The position numbers were made by a program, and so were the translations under genes. The notes beneath the pieces are model-generated. The model saw only the letters and a program-made list of their open reading frames with translations. It was not told the origin of the DNA and made no database searches. From Hsuehochloa calcarea (Eukaryota; Streptophyta; Magnoliopsida; Poales; Poaceae), in the NCBI GenBank assembly GCA_036346395.1, contig CM070594.1, positions 17,145,385 to 17,209,384 of the forward strand: a DNA stretch of 64,000 bases, in the 5' to 3' direction. Positions 1 to 12,400 of the stretch are shown here, one piece after another. The first letter of the stretch is position 1. Every line of letters starts with the position of its first letter.

Positions 1-768
1 AAAAAAACCCTAGTCGGGGCAAAGACGACGCCAGGCGCTCGGTAAGACGCGGCCGACGTCGGGCCGCTTCGGGCGTCTTGAAGTCGAACACCGTGCTAAC
101 CCACGGCCCGAGCACGGCCGCTGGGCGTTTGTCGGTGGGGCGGCCCGGAAGCACGGCAATCCAACAGTGTCGCCGGCCCAAGGCCCATGAGGAAGCGCGG
201 CACCAGAGAGAGGGAATGGGAGGAAGCGCCGAGATGGCGGGGCGCGCCCGCGCGAAGCTTGCCCGCACTAGATCCGGGCGTCGGCGGAGCTTCGGTCGCG
301 CGCTCGCTCTTCTGCGGCCGGCCTAGGTGTCCTCGCTCTGCGGCGTCGCTCGAGAGAGAGGCGAAGGGTAGTAGTTAGCGTTAGCGCGCTCGGCCGTTGA
401 CGCCGCGAGAGGAGGAGAGGTCGCGCGAGGCGAGAGAGGATCGCCCGTCGCGCGACGAGAGGGGAGGGTCGTCCATGGCCCGGTCAGAGGCGAAGGAGGA
501 GGAGGCGAGAGCGGGCGTCTGCGGCGTCCGCGTCGCGGCATTGCGGCGTGGGGAGGCTGCGTGGGGTGGTCGACCGGGAAAGGGAATTAGGGTTCAAGGA
601 GTTGGGGGTGGGGGCTGGGCTCTTAGCAGGCCGGCTGGCCGGCCGCCACGGGCTTGTTGTTTTTTGGTAGTGCGTCTTGCCACGCGTGCTCGGGCGCGGC
701 CAAGGCACGGCCGCACCACCGGCCGGCCGGACGGCCAGCCATTACACGTCTTGCCGTCTTGTGCTCGG
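1..768. other. GC-rich stretch, no gene assigned
   Basis: The stretch is strongly GC- and CpG-rich with several overlapping Arg/Ala/Pro-rich open frames on both strands, as expected by chance at this composition. None resembles a known domain. The - strand has a run of CT-rich sequence and the string AACCCTAATTCC, which would suit a plant 5' leader or a long LTR leader. The N-terminal exon of CSN2 (acidic, Asp/Glu/Tyr-rich in plants) was looked for here and not found. Confidence 0.4.
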
Positions 769-2637
769 TGAAAGGTCCTAAATGGCTAGAGGGGGGGTGA
801 ATAGACAATTAAATAGCGAAGCTTTTTGCTCTAGCTCTACACAAAGGTTGCAAGCCACCTATATCAATAATTCTAGTATATTGTTATCTCTATGTCACTC
901 AAAAACTATGTTGCTAATTTCAATCTAATGAGCTAACTAGTATAAGCAAAACAACTAAGAACTTCTAGTCACTCAAGTTAACTAGCAACAACTATCACTA
1001 CACAAGTATATCAAGAAGGTAAATACAAGTGATAGAGATGTATACCAAATATGGAGAGAGATAAATCAATTATGATGAATACCAAGTAAATGTCCGGAGA
1101 AGTCCAAAGAGACAATTGACACACGATTTTTCTCCCGAGGTTCACGTGCTTGCCGGCACGCTAGTCCCCGTTGTGTCGACCGTTCACTTGGTAGCTCGGT
1201 GGCTAATAGGCATTCACAAGCCTAGCCCAACAATTGGGCGCCACAAGAGCTCACTCACAAGTGAGGGTACTCAATGACACGAGCAATTTACTAGAGCTAC
1301 CTTTTGGCTTCTTCGCCGGGGAAGGTACAATACCCCTCACAATCACCGGGAGTGGCCACGAACAATCTCCAACTCGTGCCAAGACTCCTCCGCTGCACCA
1401 AGCCGTCTAGGTGGCGACAACCACCAAGAGTAACAAGAAAACTCGCAGCCAACACGACCTCAAGTGCCACTAGATGCTTGAACACAATGCAAATGCACTT
1501 GGATCACTCCCAATCTCACTTTGGATGATCAAATCACAAGCTAGATGAGTGGGAGGCTTGGAAGTATGCTCACAAGGTGTATCAACAAGTTAGAGAGTCA
1601 AGAGAGCCAGCCCATGGCCGGCCAACACCTATTTATAAGCCCAAGCCAACAACTAGCCGTTTTAGAACTGTCAACCGACCGTCGGACACATTCACGGGGG
1701 CGTCGGACAAACACCCCCTTTGTCCGACGCTCACGATCGGCCGCAGGATGGACGCCACATGTCCCATTTAAAACGAACGACCGTTGCCGCCGCAACGGCT
1801 CTCTGTTTACGCGAGTCAGATGATCGTCGGACACGCACAGTGAACCGTCGGACAAACAACCGAGCCCTGTCCGACGCTACACAGAGAGGTCCAGAGAGCA
1901 CTAAATGACTCAGACAAGTGTCCGACGCCTACCGTCGGACAAACTCTCAGTGTCCGACGCCTCTGCGTATCTCAGCCCTGTAGCTAGGGTATGCCGTCGG
2001 ACATACTTCCGTTTGTCCGACGCCTCTTCGATCACTGTCCGACGCATATACCGAACGTACTGTTCTCTGTCGGAGTTAGGGTAAGCCGTCGGACATCTCA
2101 GCAGTTTGTCCGACGCTTGTGAAAACGCTGTCTGACGCCCTGCAGAGAACTCTATCTTCTCTTTTCTTTGTACCCTTGCTTCCATGTGCTAACATCAAAG
2201 TGTTTCACTACTTGTGCGTGTGTGTTAGCATTTTCCAAAGCATTTTCAAGGGTTTGTTAGTACTCACTAGGTCCTAATGCAAATGCATGAGTCAATTCAC
2301 CTAGTGGCACTTAACACATCGCGATAGCCAAAAGATTTCCCCTCTTTATAGTACGGCTATCTATCCTAAATGTGATCACACTCTCTATAGTGTCTTGATC
2401 ACCAAAACAAAATGCTCCTAAGGTTTTATACCTTTGCCTTGAGCCCTTTTGTTTTTCTCTTTCTTCTTTTCCAAGTGGAGCACTTGATCACCATCTTTTG
2501 GGCATCACCATCCATCACCATGGTTTCCATCTAGCTCCATCTTGATGTTTGAACCAACCTATCTTAATGACACACTTAAGCATAGGGTTAGTTCACATAG
2601 GTTTCATCAATTACTCAAAACCAAACTAGGGCTTTCA
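769..2637 (-). mobile_element. Solo LTR of a Copia-type retrotransposon
   Basis: Read on the - strand the 1869-bp unit starts TGAAAGCCC and ends GGACCTTTCA. Near its 3' end is a run reading CTATTCACCCCC-CTCTAG, the same signature that closes the LTRs of Copia elements A and B in this window. TCGG flanks both ends (765-768 and 2638-2641), a 4-bp match where 5 bp is usual. No primer binding site (TGGTATCAGAGC type) follows the LTR and no internal domain is adjacent, so it is called a solo LTR. A TATAAATA box lies on the - strand at 1630-1637. About eight copies of TGTCCGACG or its complement cluster at 1670-2130. The LTR lies upstream of, or in the first intron of, CSN2. Confidence 0.7.
1630..1637 (-). 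promoter_or_regulatory. TATA box of the solo LTR
   Basis: TATAAATA on the - strand in the middle of the LTR, in the same strand sense as the rest of the element. The Copia A and B LTRs have the same octamer at comparable places. Confidence 0.45.
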
Positions 2638-3519
2638 TCGGGCCGGGCCAAAATTGCGCCTTATTCATTGCTGATGTGCCTGCCTTATTCATCAATAACT
2701 TACCGCGGCGCCGCCTTGCCTGCCTTGGACCGGCGTTGACCGCCTAGGCGGGCTCAGCGCCCAGGCCGCCGAATTGCCCCGAATCATGGCAGCGGGGGTG
2801 CGCCTAGCGCCTAGGTGGGCACCTAGGGGAACACTAGAATACATTGACCTCTGGAGCGAGGGACAGTTGACGGTTAGTGAGAGAGCTTGAAAGATAGGAT
2901 TTTCTCGTGTGGATTAGTTCAAAAACGTAGAATAGAGATTTCAGAAGTCAAGTCCTTTGAGTGCAACTCATGTTCAGCCTTGTCGGAATAAACACAGCTA
3001 GCCCACTTTATATTGGAGGAAAAAACATTATCTTCTATTTTGATATTCTCACTGCTAGCAATCATTAGATCATCTTGTACACATTAGGGGGAAGTGAAGT
3101 TCGGCTATTTTCCTTTGGAGCATATTTTCTGCTCACATGGTGGAGGCATGCTGTACAGTTTGTAAGGCCTGTGACCTGCCAAAGGCTTAAATGTTTAATG
3201 CCTTAGTTTTTTTGTAGAGGGTTGTTTTCTTTAGATTTGAGTCAATCAATTTTCTGAATGCGAAAAGGCTTATTGGATTGGTTGATCATTTATTCATATG
3301 TTTGCACAAACCCAATATGTGAGAATGTTATCTGGTAGAACTCAAATACTAGGGATTATGGTTGGTCCTATATCTTCTTGATCTGTGAGATTGGAGCACA
3401 ATGATGATTGCATAAATTGTTTGCTTACAATTGCCACACATTTGCAAATGCTATTAATTTCTGGATTGTAGTGGTTCATGCATATAGTGCTGCACAGTTT
3501 GATATTTGTCTTTCCGCAG
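2638..3519 (+). other. Presumed intron 1 / 5' flank of CSN2
   Basis: No coding exon is recognised. A GC-rich patch at about 2700-2845 is built from CCTAGGCG-like words and resembles a patch in the calmodulin intron (about 12903-12955). The remainder is AT-rich and intron-like and ends in a good acceptor (TTTCCGCAG) at 3519. Confidence 0.4.
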
Positions 3520-6500
3520 GTATGGTCGAGACAGATCCGGAGGGTGCACTTGCTGGTTTTGATGCAGTAGTTCGTATGGAGCCTGAAAAGGCTGAATGGT
3601 AAGCATGATAACATTTTAAACTATTCTGTTCCATTATTCTGTTTCATCTGCAATATGTTTTTGTCGGCTCCAGGACAATATGAATGCTAAAGTCTATTGA
3701 CCATCTTGATGAATATTGAATATTCCCAATCAGATATATGAGCTAAGCTAACTGTTCTGTTTAGTCTTTAGGAACAGCAAACCTTCACATGCTAATATGT
3801 CTTGGATGTTTATACATGCGTACGTCACTCACTAACCATCAACAGTCCACAATGTGGGCCTGCCCAAAGTTCAGGGCCTAAGATGGGCCTTAGAATAATT
3901 ATGGTCATAAAATGGACTCGATCTGGATTTCTCCCAATACGAAATAGCTTGTGCCACAAATAGAATTCTTACTGAAGAATTAGTGGCATTTGTGGAGGTT
4001 GCACATTTGGATGAGTACAGGCTTTATTTTTAAGTGTTAACAAGATAGTTTGCATTAGGCAGTAGCTATTTTATAAAGTTTAACTTAAACAGGAACAACG
4101 CAAGATTTGCAGAACAACTTTAAACTATTGGATGTATTAGATTCTGTTATGAGTTCCGAGGACCTCACTGCATCTTCTTGTTATTTATCTGGATTCTGGG
4201 ATCTTTGATGATTGAAAACCCAGAAAAAGAAATTGCACTACATTGGAAGATATGTGGTCTAAGTAATGTAATGCATGGAGCCATGGAACTCGCAACAATT
4301 GATCCCTTTGCAGTTACAAGAACACTATCTATTCATACTAAATGGGCTCATGGCAATTGCTGCTTATTGCAATTTTAATGATAAAAGACTTAAATCTTCG
4401 ATTACTGACGTAGCATGAGTTCTGTGAGCCTATGCACTTGGATGTGCAAATTTTACCGTAGTGAGCCTATGCACGTGCACTTTGATGAACCAGATTACTA
4501 GTGGTAACTGGCAGTACAGGGTTGTGTTAAACTTGGTTCTAATCCACTTGATGGGAGAAATCATTGTTTCTGTATATGTTGTTAGAGACTGAGTGCATTT
4601 AGGTTGGTTGGAGGCCATTGTCAGGTGGTTTTAGGTTAGCACATGCTTGTTGAAGTTGGTTTTATCCATATACGGAAGATGAAATGAGCCAGAAAAAAAA
4701 AAGAATGGCAAAAACCTACTAAAAAATTGCACAGTCGCCACCGGATCCCTAGCACCTTATAAAATAGTGAAGAACATGCAGTTTGGCTGGTAACTGGTAG
4801 ACAAATAAATATCTACTTGATTAAATGATTGGTTATTGGTCAATTGCCAGGGATGTAGCTTTCCTGTTCTGACATGTTCCATGCTAGTTTGAGGCAGTTC
4901 TTGGTTGAAACTGCTGTTTCCCCTTGGTGTTAAGTGGACATTACTTGGTAAAATTGTTAAGGGTATTTGTGGTATTCCACTCGTCTAGGATTTATGGGTT
5001 GTCGCACGGCCCCGGTAAAATGATACTCGATATATTTTTCAAGAGCTGCACGCTACGATGACATTATCAAGATTCGGACTTCGGATTTTCCGATTGTAGT
5101 GTCAACATTTTCAAATGCAATGCCATTGCATATGCCTTGTATTTGAGAGGGGGTGTTAAGGGTATTTGTAGTATTCCACTCTAGTCTAGGGTTTACTCTT
5201 GTGTGTGTCCTTGTACTATATATTGCCCTTTGAGCTATTGTAATACAACCAACCATTCACATTTGCACTCTCCCTCTCCATCTAACAAAAATGAGTGGCT
5301 TGCCGCCTTGTCCCACGTTTCTAATGAAGGAACAAAGGCAACAGCGAATCTATGTGACTGTGACTACTTTATACATGTATAATTAAATAATCACTTGTTC
5401 TTCAACCATACAATTTTCAGTGAAATTAACTGTATTATTGTTATTCAACAACCGCTTCTATTTAAGTTTCTGATGTTTATTCTGTAACTTTGTCTTCATA
5501 GGGGATTCAAAGCTCTGAAACAAACAGTGAAGCTTTATTATCGACTGGGGAAGTACAAAGAAATGATGGATGCCTACAGGGAGATGTTGACATACATAAA
5601 ATCTGCTGTGACACGTAACTACAGCGAGAAATGTATAAACAACATAATGGATTTTGTTTCTGGATCAGCTAGCCAGAACTTTCCTCTTCTGCAAGAGTTC
5701 TACCAGACAACACTGAAAGCGCTTGAAGAGGCAAAAATGAGGTCGGGTTTGTTGCATTATCCAAACTAGAATTTTATTTACTGAATGATTTTTATTCATA
5801 TCTTGTTATTGTTTGCGGTGCAGAGATTATGGTTTAAGACAAATCTGAAGCTTTGCAAAATTTGGTTTGACATGGGGGAGTATGGTCGCATGAGCAAGGT
5901 GCTTAGATGACTTCCTCTAGTCAAACTCTTTTCCTTACACAATCGACAACCATTACTCTTTAATTACATTGCATGTTTCTTCTTACCGACAGATACTGAA
6001 GGAGTTGCATAAATCTTGTCAAAGGGAAGATGGTTCTGATGACCAGAAGAAAGGCACACAACTTCTGGAAGTATATGCTATTGAGATCCAAATGTACACT
6101 GAAACAAAGAACAATAAAAAACTGAAGGTTCTTTGTTTGTGACTGCCTTTTTACATGTGACCCTTCAGTGGGTTACAGGTCACCATTGATCAAGATTTTC
6201 TGTTTAATTCTTGCTGTGTGATACTGCAGTTTTCTAGCTGTATTTTTGTAAAAAAACCCTACTCTATTTACATTTCTTCTGTGTTATTTGCTTGCTTCAT
6301 CAAAGAATTAATTACTGTTAGCTGGAAAAAATTGGGTAGGTCATAATACATTATTGATGTAAGAATATTTATATTTGCTACATGCTGAGTATATATATTC
6401 ACAATTCAGATGCTTATCTGAAATTGGATTACGTTTTATCTCACTTTCCGGAAAAATGTTTAGCCCTAAGAATTGTAATATTGTATGTACACTAGCAGAG

Positions 6501-8442
6501 TCATGGGAGAAACGGATTTTCTCTTCAGCTTTATAACATGAAACCTGATAGGCAGATGCCTACCTTTTATATTCTTTTGCAATATTTGTTTAAGAGCATT
6601 GATTCTATTGAGAATTCTTTTTCCTTTTTATAGTACTGTGTTGACCCATATTGGGCACCATAGATTGTTGTTAGCAACTTAGCATGTAATGCACTATCTG
6701 AAATGAACCGCTGCTGCAGGAATTGTACCAGAGGGCTCTTTCCATCAAATCAGCGATACCGCATCCAAGAATCATGGGTATAATTCGTGAATGTGGTGGG
6801 AAGATGCACATGGCTGAGAGGCAGTGGGCGGAAGCAGCGACTGATTTCTTTGAAGCATTCAAAAACTATGATGAAGCTGGCAATCCACGGAGAATTCAAT
6901 GCCTCAAGTACTCAACATCATCTGCACTTATTTTGCATCTTAAATTTGTATCTAGATAAATTTTAGAACTCACTGTGATTATCATAAAATTTTCTTTTTG
7001 TGCTGCATACTAGATATCTCGTTCTTGCCAATATGTTGATGGAATCTGAAGTGAATCCCTTCGATGGACAAGAGGCCAAGCCGTAAGACATTTGATGAGC
7101 CTTTCTTAAATCCTGTAGCTTGATTTTCATGTCACCCTGAAACTCCTTAATGCTTGCAGGTACAAAAATGATCCTGAAATCCTCGCAATGACAAACTTGA
7201 TTGCAGCATACCAGAAGAATGACATAATGGAATTTGAAAAAATCCTAAAGGTCAGTGTTCTTGAACAGATAGCCATGTTTCTTATGTCTGCAACAATCAG
7301 GGGAAAAACCCGGCCGGTACCGGTAACCGGATTTCCCGGTGGGGTCCGGGATCCAAAATCCCGGCCGGTTTTTCCGGGTTTTGCAAGTTCAAATTTCGAA
7401 TTTCGGCTGGTTTTTCAGCAAATTCAAGCGAAATTCAACCGGATTTTTCTCGGAAAAACCGATAACCGGCGGTTACCGCCCGGTTTTTTTTTTCCGGCCG
7501 CCCCGCGGGATTTCCCCCGGAACCGATTTTTGGATCCTTGGCAGCAATTCTCAACTCTTCATTTTCTGTTTACTGATTCTGATGTAATTGTTAATTTTTG
7601 CCAGAGCAATAGAAGAACAATAATGGATGATCCATTTATCCGTAATTACATCGAGGACCTGTTGAAGAACATCAGAACTCAAGTTCTGCTCAAGCTTATT
7701 AAGCCATATACAAGAATCAGGATTCCATTCATTTCACAGGTGGATATCCGCTCTATTGCATGTCCATGCTATTCTTTGCTAACAAAATTTGGTATGCGAG
7801 TTTTGTATTTCTTCTGTACAATCTGTACTTGTCCTCCACCAGACATATACCAGAAATTTATTGTGATAACAAAAATGACATGAATGGTTAGATCATGGGA
7901 CGTTGATATATGCCTATGCTATTTTAGGAGATTACAAGACATAGAACACGGAGCTTGATCATTACCTTAATTCTCCGTACCAAAACTAGACCATTCCAGT
8001 TCAATTCAAACATAAGCATATGCTTGTACTTAATCTAGTAAAGTATGTTCTATACAGTTTTTTTGCAACATGGAGGTCCAGTTTTTGTGAAGTGTGTTTT
8101 GTACATTGTCCAGTTTATCTTAACATTGATTATTTCACCATTGTTTGTATTTAGGAGCTAAATGTCCCGGAAAAGGATGTTGAGCAGCTCTTGGTGTCAC
8201 TGATTCTGGACAACCGTATCCAGGGCCACATAGATCAGGTGAACAAGCTGCTAGAACGCGGTGACAGGTGTGTAGTCCCCCACCTTTTCCACTTGCTTTG
8301 ATATATTTTACGCGACCAAGTTCCGAAGGTGATCCGATTTGCGTTTTGCAGGTCAAAGGGAATGAGGAAATACCAAGCCATCGACAAGTGGAACACTCAG
8401 CTGAAGTCCATTTACCAAACGGTGTCCAACAAAGTTGGGTGA
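3520..8442 (+). CDS. CSN2: COP9 signalosome complex subunit 2, first exon absent, one frameshift
   Basis: CSN2 is a PCI-domain scaffold subunit of the COP9 signalosome, which removes NEDD8/RUB from cullins in the nucleus. Ten exons are readable: 3520-3598, 5502-5741, 5824-5898, 5993-6127, 6720-6907, 7014-7082, 7160-7250, 7605-7739, 8155-8267 and 8352-8442 (TGA). All introns are GT-AG. They encode about 405 residues of a protein usually near 440, including VETDPEGALAGF, AVTRNYSEKCINNIMDFVSG, IPHPRIMGIIRECGGKMHMA and, in the C-terminal PCI/winged-helix part, PYTRIRIPFIS and LNVPEKDVEQLL. About 35 acidic N-terminal residues are missing, since the upstream exon is not in the window or has been lost. 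Exon 5502-5741 is 240 nt where 241 are needed: GCAAAAATGAG has five As where the family's K-N-E needs six, so the frame breaks and a stop follows in the next exon. This is either a disabled gene or a homopolymer error. Introns hold a Copia relic and a hAT-like MITE. Confidence 0.92.
4955..5287 (+). mobile_element. Short deletion derivative of a Copia element in a CSN2 intron
   Basis: A complete 134-bp 3' LTR (5154-5287, TGTTAAGGGT...CATCTAACA) follows a polypurine tract GAGAGGGGG. The first ~35 bp of the same LTR occur at 4955, after which the 5' LTR and almost all internal sequence are gone. A 5-bp target site duplication AAAAT flanks the unit (4950-4954 and 5288-5292), so the outer ends are original and the loss was internal. 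The 3' LTR contains TACTATATATTG, a plausible TATA region. Confidence 0.8.
7298..7540. mobile_element. hAT-like MITE in a CSN2 intron
   Basis: A 243-bp GC-rich block begins CAGGGGAAAAACCC and ends GGATCCTTG, with near-duplicate 8-bp flanks GCAACAAT (7290-7297) and GCAGCAAT (7541-7548). An 8-bp duplication and a CAGGG terminus are typical of the hAT superfamily. The interior is full of CCGG/CCGGTT words and self-complementary arms. There is no coding capacity; an open frame that crosses it is intron read-through. Confidence 0.65.
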
Positions 8443-9403
8443 GATGCCCAGGAACCTGCTACCTGTGGCTTGTTTTGGTGACTGGGAGCGTAAATGCAAT
8501 GCAAGGAGTGTTTCGTGCGTACTTGATACTTGAGAGTTGAGATAGGATCTTCTGGGTAAAGAAATTTGTCTCTGCAATGAACGCGGCACTCCATTTGGCG
8601 GATTATATCCACTCTTTTTCTGCAATGTGCCCAGCGGGATGCTGGGATTTTGTCCTGGACCGAATCGGTCGTGCTAATTCCAATCTGCCGAGACCGTAAT
8701 GTGGTCGAAAACTCGAAATGAATGCCAATAGCAAAATACATAAAATGATATGCTTCTTGTATGTAATCGAATATAAGCTTGCTCACTTTGGCTGCTACTT
8801 AAGCCATTTACTATTAGCGAAATACTCTGGCTCCTAGCTCTGGAGTCGGACAATTGTACAAGTCGCTTGGTCGACTCACCGCATTGCCACCTATAGAAAA
8901 AAAAAATACTTGTAATTGGTCATGTGAAAATAATATTATTTGATTAGTCATAAAAATTATTGGTTAAAATTGTATGTTAGAGAACATATAAATATATAAA
9001 ATTTTATATATTCTTGAACAGAAGGAGTAATACACCTCACATTGTCAATAGCTGTATTAATTGGCTCAGGGTACCCTCTATTTCGATACTAACCTCGAGC
9101 GTACACACTATTCGTATTATATAGCTCTATTAATTCCAAATGACCCGTAAGGAACTCTAATTGGTAATCCTTTTTGGAACGTGAGAATTATTTCTGATTC
9201 CGGTTGTAATCGAAATTGTTTTCTGCGCTCCAAGTGGCAAAATACAAAAATAAGTGACGGTGCCTAGGCAATTTTGAGGAGGGAGGGGAGAGAACGAAAT
9301 AAAGAATCATTTGAACGTGCAAGTTGCCGGCCGAACCGGTGGAAGTCTCTCACTCAAGCCAGCTCGCATCGCCACCTTCCCTCTCCGTCCCCACCTGCGG
9401 CCC
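8443..9403 (+). other. CSN2 3' flank and calmodulin 5' flank
   Basis: No gene is seen. The first ~350 bp is presumed CSN2 3' UTR and terminator. The middle (8890-9230) is AT-rich. The last ~100 bp becomes GC/CT-rich, as in grass 5' UTRs, and leads to the calmodulin ATG at 9404 in a good context (CCCATGGCG). No convincing TATA box was found. Confidence 0.4.
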
Positions 9404-12400
9404 ATGGCGGACCAGCTCACCGACGACCAGATCGCCGAGTTCAAGGAGGCCTTCAGCCTCTTCGACAAGGATGGCGACGGTACTGCCTTCTCTCTCTCTC
9501 TCTCTCTCTCGTTAGGCAAACAGATCACGCGTCTTCTTGATCTGTTTGCTTTATTAGCATGGATCAAGAATCGATCATGGAACTACCTGTGGATTCCCTC
9601 TCAGTTGTGTGAGACCGGGGATCTCGGAGTTCTTGACGCAACGCCTGATCTGCACCACCGTTCCTCTGAATCCCCATCTGTTGCAATTCTTGATTTCTTA
9701 AGACCCATTTGGGGTCCATGAGCCTGCCTGCGATGCTTGACTGCTTGTGACCTTCGGATCTTTGATGCTAGTGTGGTGTAGCTCGATCGGGAGCAAAAAG
9801 CTGGCGAATCGCGTGATCCATCATCGGTTTCTGTTAAGCATTATCTGTTTGCCTAGTGTTGAACTGTTGATTCGTCATAATTCGTGCCTTCTGCAAGATT
9901 GGATGGAATCATTGCTGTGAGTTTCACTTTCCTATTCTTTATTGGATCTTAATTCGCTATAATCGCTGTGCGTATTCGACTAAGGCATAATTTTTCAGAC
10001 ATGTAGTGGTGGTAGGGAAATATGGCCAACGGTAGCATGGACCTTTTGGCTCCTCGTATCTTCTCATTAAGTATCATAGTTGATGCTTGTCTAATAACTG
10101 TCACATCTTTCGTCAAAAAAAAAAAAAAAAACTGTCGCATCTTGCAAAGGAACAACAACCTTCAGAGCTTAAATGTCAAAAGAATTAAACATGCATCCTG
10201 TAGAGTGTAGACCCATTTCACATATATTTAGGTAGCTATAATTTCACTATGGCGACATTGTATTATGTAGTTTACAGTGGATGATAGCTTTTAATCAAAA
10301 GAGAGTTTCTCCGATGGTTAGAAGTCACACGACATCCATTCAATTATTGAATTAAAATATGGTTATCTCGAGTTAGAGGTATGTGCGGGACTGGTGCATA
10401 AGTTGTGGGAGAGCTCTCAACTCGAGAATAGGGAGAGGAGAGTAAATCAGGAAAAGTACTAGCTAAGGTTGTTTGGATTTCTGTTATGATTTATGAGGTG
10501 GGTGAAGGAGTCGATGAGGTTCTGAATCTATTCACCGCAAACCTGCGTGTCACCACCACATGCCTTCTTTGACCGAAGGTTCCAGCAATTTTATTAACCT
10601 ACCATCTTTTTACCCTCATTGAAAACTTAGCTTCGTCTTCAGCAATTTTATTTTCCTACCATCAGGAGGACTAACATCAATCGATTGAAGGTCTCACTTT
10701 GGTTGTTTGCTAGCCTATCAATGACACACATCATGGTGTGTGTGTTTTTTTGGGAGTTCTACAACGAATATGATAGTGAAAATCAATTGATCGAAGGTCT
10801 TGGAACTCTTGATGACTGCAACTTGGGTAGAGGATAGGAAGTTAACAATTATTACTAAACTACCCATATTTAAGTATGTTTTGTTAATCAGTTTTCTTTT
10901 TCTTTTTTGAGTGTAGGCAGTCCCAATAAATTTTAAGGACTATTATTCAAAAGATGCAGTTCCTTTGTGACCAAACACATTATACAACTAGTAAAGTGAT
11001 TGGCAGCAATGAAATTCAGAGTTGGTTTGTAACTTTATCTTCTATTGTGCGTTATTCCGTTAAATCGTGCCACACATGCATTTCTGGACAGGTAACATTG
11101 AAACTAAAAATAAAAACATGGACACACCGGTAGTTTAATTGGCACCATGCCTTCATGTAACTAACATATAACAAGTGGCAGCTCCGTGGAAGTGTGGAGG
11201 ATGCCTGCCTGAATTAGTCCAAGTGACATGGTACGCTAGTTGCTCTTGATTTTAGATGGAAAGAAGACAAACAACGATTGACCTAACAATTGTTGGAATG
11301 CATGTGTTATGGACTAAGATCCCAGCGAGACACTGCACCAGGTGTGTGAACAATACTCATTAGTACTGTAGCACCATTACCTATTTTCTATTGATAGTTG
11401 ATGAGTTTTTTTAGGATAAAGAATTGTTGGTAAGGCAGGTTATTTTATGATTCCTTATCTGTCAAGTTATTATTAGAGATAAAATCTTATCTATTACGAA
11501 TGTTATTTTTAATAGTTGAAAAATATTATATTGGATTGATATATTTCCTTAGATATTACTCTCTTTACAAAAATGTATGATATTTTGGACATCGGCATGG
11601 TCTCCAATATTTATTGTTAGAGATAAAATCTTATCTATTACGAATATTATTTTTAATAGTTAAATAATATTATATTGGATTGATATATTTCCTTAGATAT
11701 TACTATCTTTACAAAAAATATATGATATTTTGGACATCGGCATGATCTCCAATATTCAGCTTTGACCATTACTTTTCATATGATTATGTTAAGAAAAGTT
11801 GACAAAATTATTATATTAAGAAAATATTTATCATGACAAATCTAATCATACTATTCTCTCATGACCGATCTAAATAGTATTGTATATATTATTAGTCCAA
11901 GTTAGAGAAGTTTGATTGCATGCTTTCTAAAACGTCGTACATTTCTAAACGGAGGGAGTATTTCTTAGGGGTCTAGTCGAGTTACTCCTATAAAAGGTAT
12001 AACATGTATCCATTGTCAATCAATCAATGATAAATCAAAAATTCAACTAAGCCTCAGAGCATCGCTACCTCGACAGGGAAGGGGTCTGCTAGTGGTTACA
12101 TGAGGGCGAGTGCCCTATCCTCGGACTACACCCAACCAATAACCACAACATTTGGTATTAGAGTCACTCATCATAGCTTTTGCTGCCAAGATACTCTTAG
12201 TTTATGTGGTCGAGTCACCGTGTGACAGAGCCATTGCTATATGTTAGGAGATCCGACACATATTGTATGAGATTATAGTGGCAAGGGACAAGGCAAAGGA
12301 GGCAAGCTGTGTCGCAACACAATCGCCACCGCTGTCACTACCCTCACCATCGACGACTTCTCTTCAACCATTGGTTCTTTTGCTGAGGAAGAAAGTTATT

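Noticed and set aside
78..808. Overlapping Arg/Ala/Pro-rich open frames on both strands
   Set aside because: They overlap one another in several frames, have no recognisable domain and lie in very GC-rich DNA where stops are rare.
7188..7883. A 231-codon open frame across a CSN2 intron
   Set aside because: It joins two true exons through the hAT-like MITE; the splice sites and CSN2 conservation show that the middle is intron.
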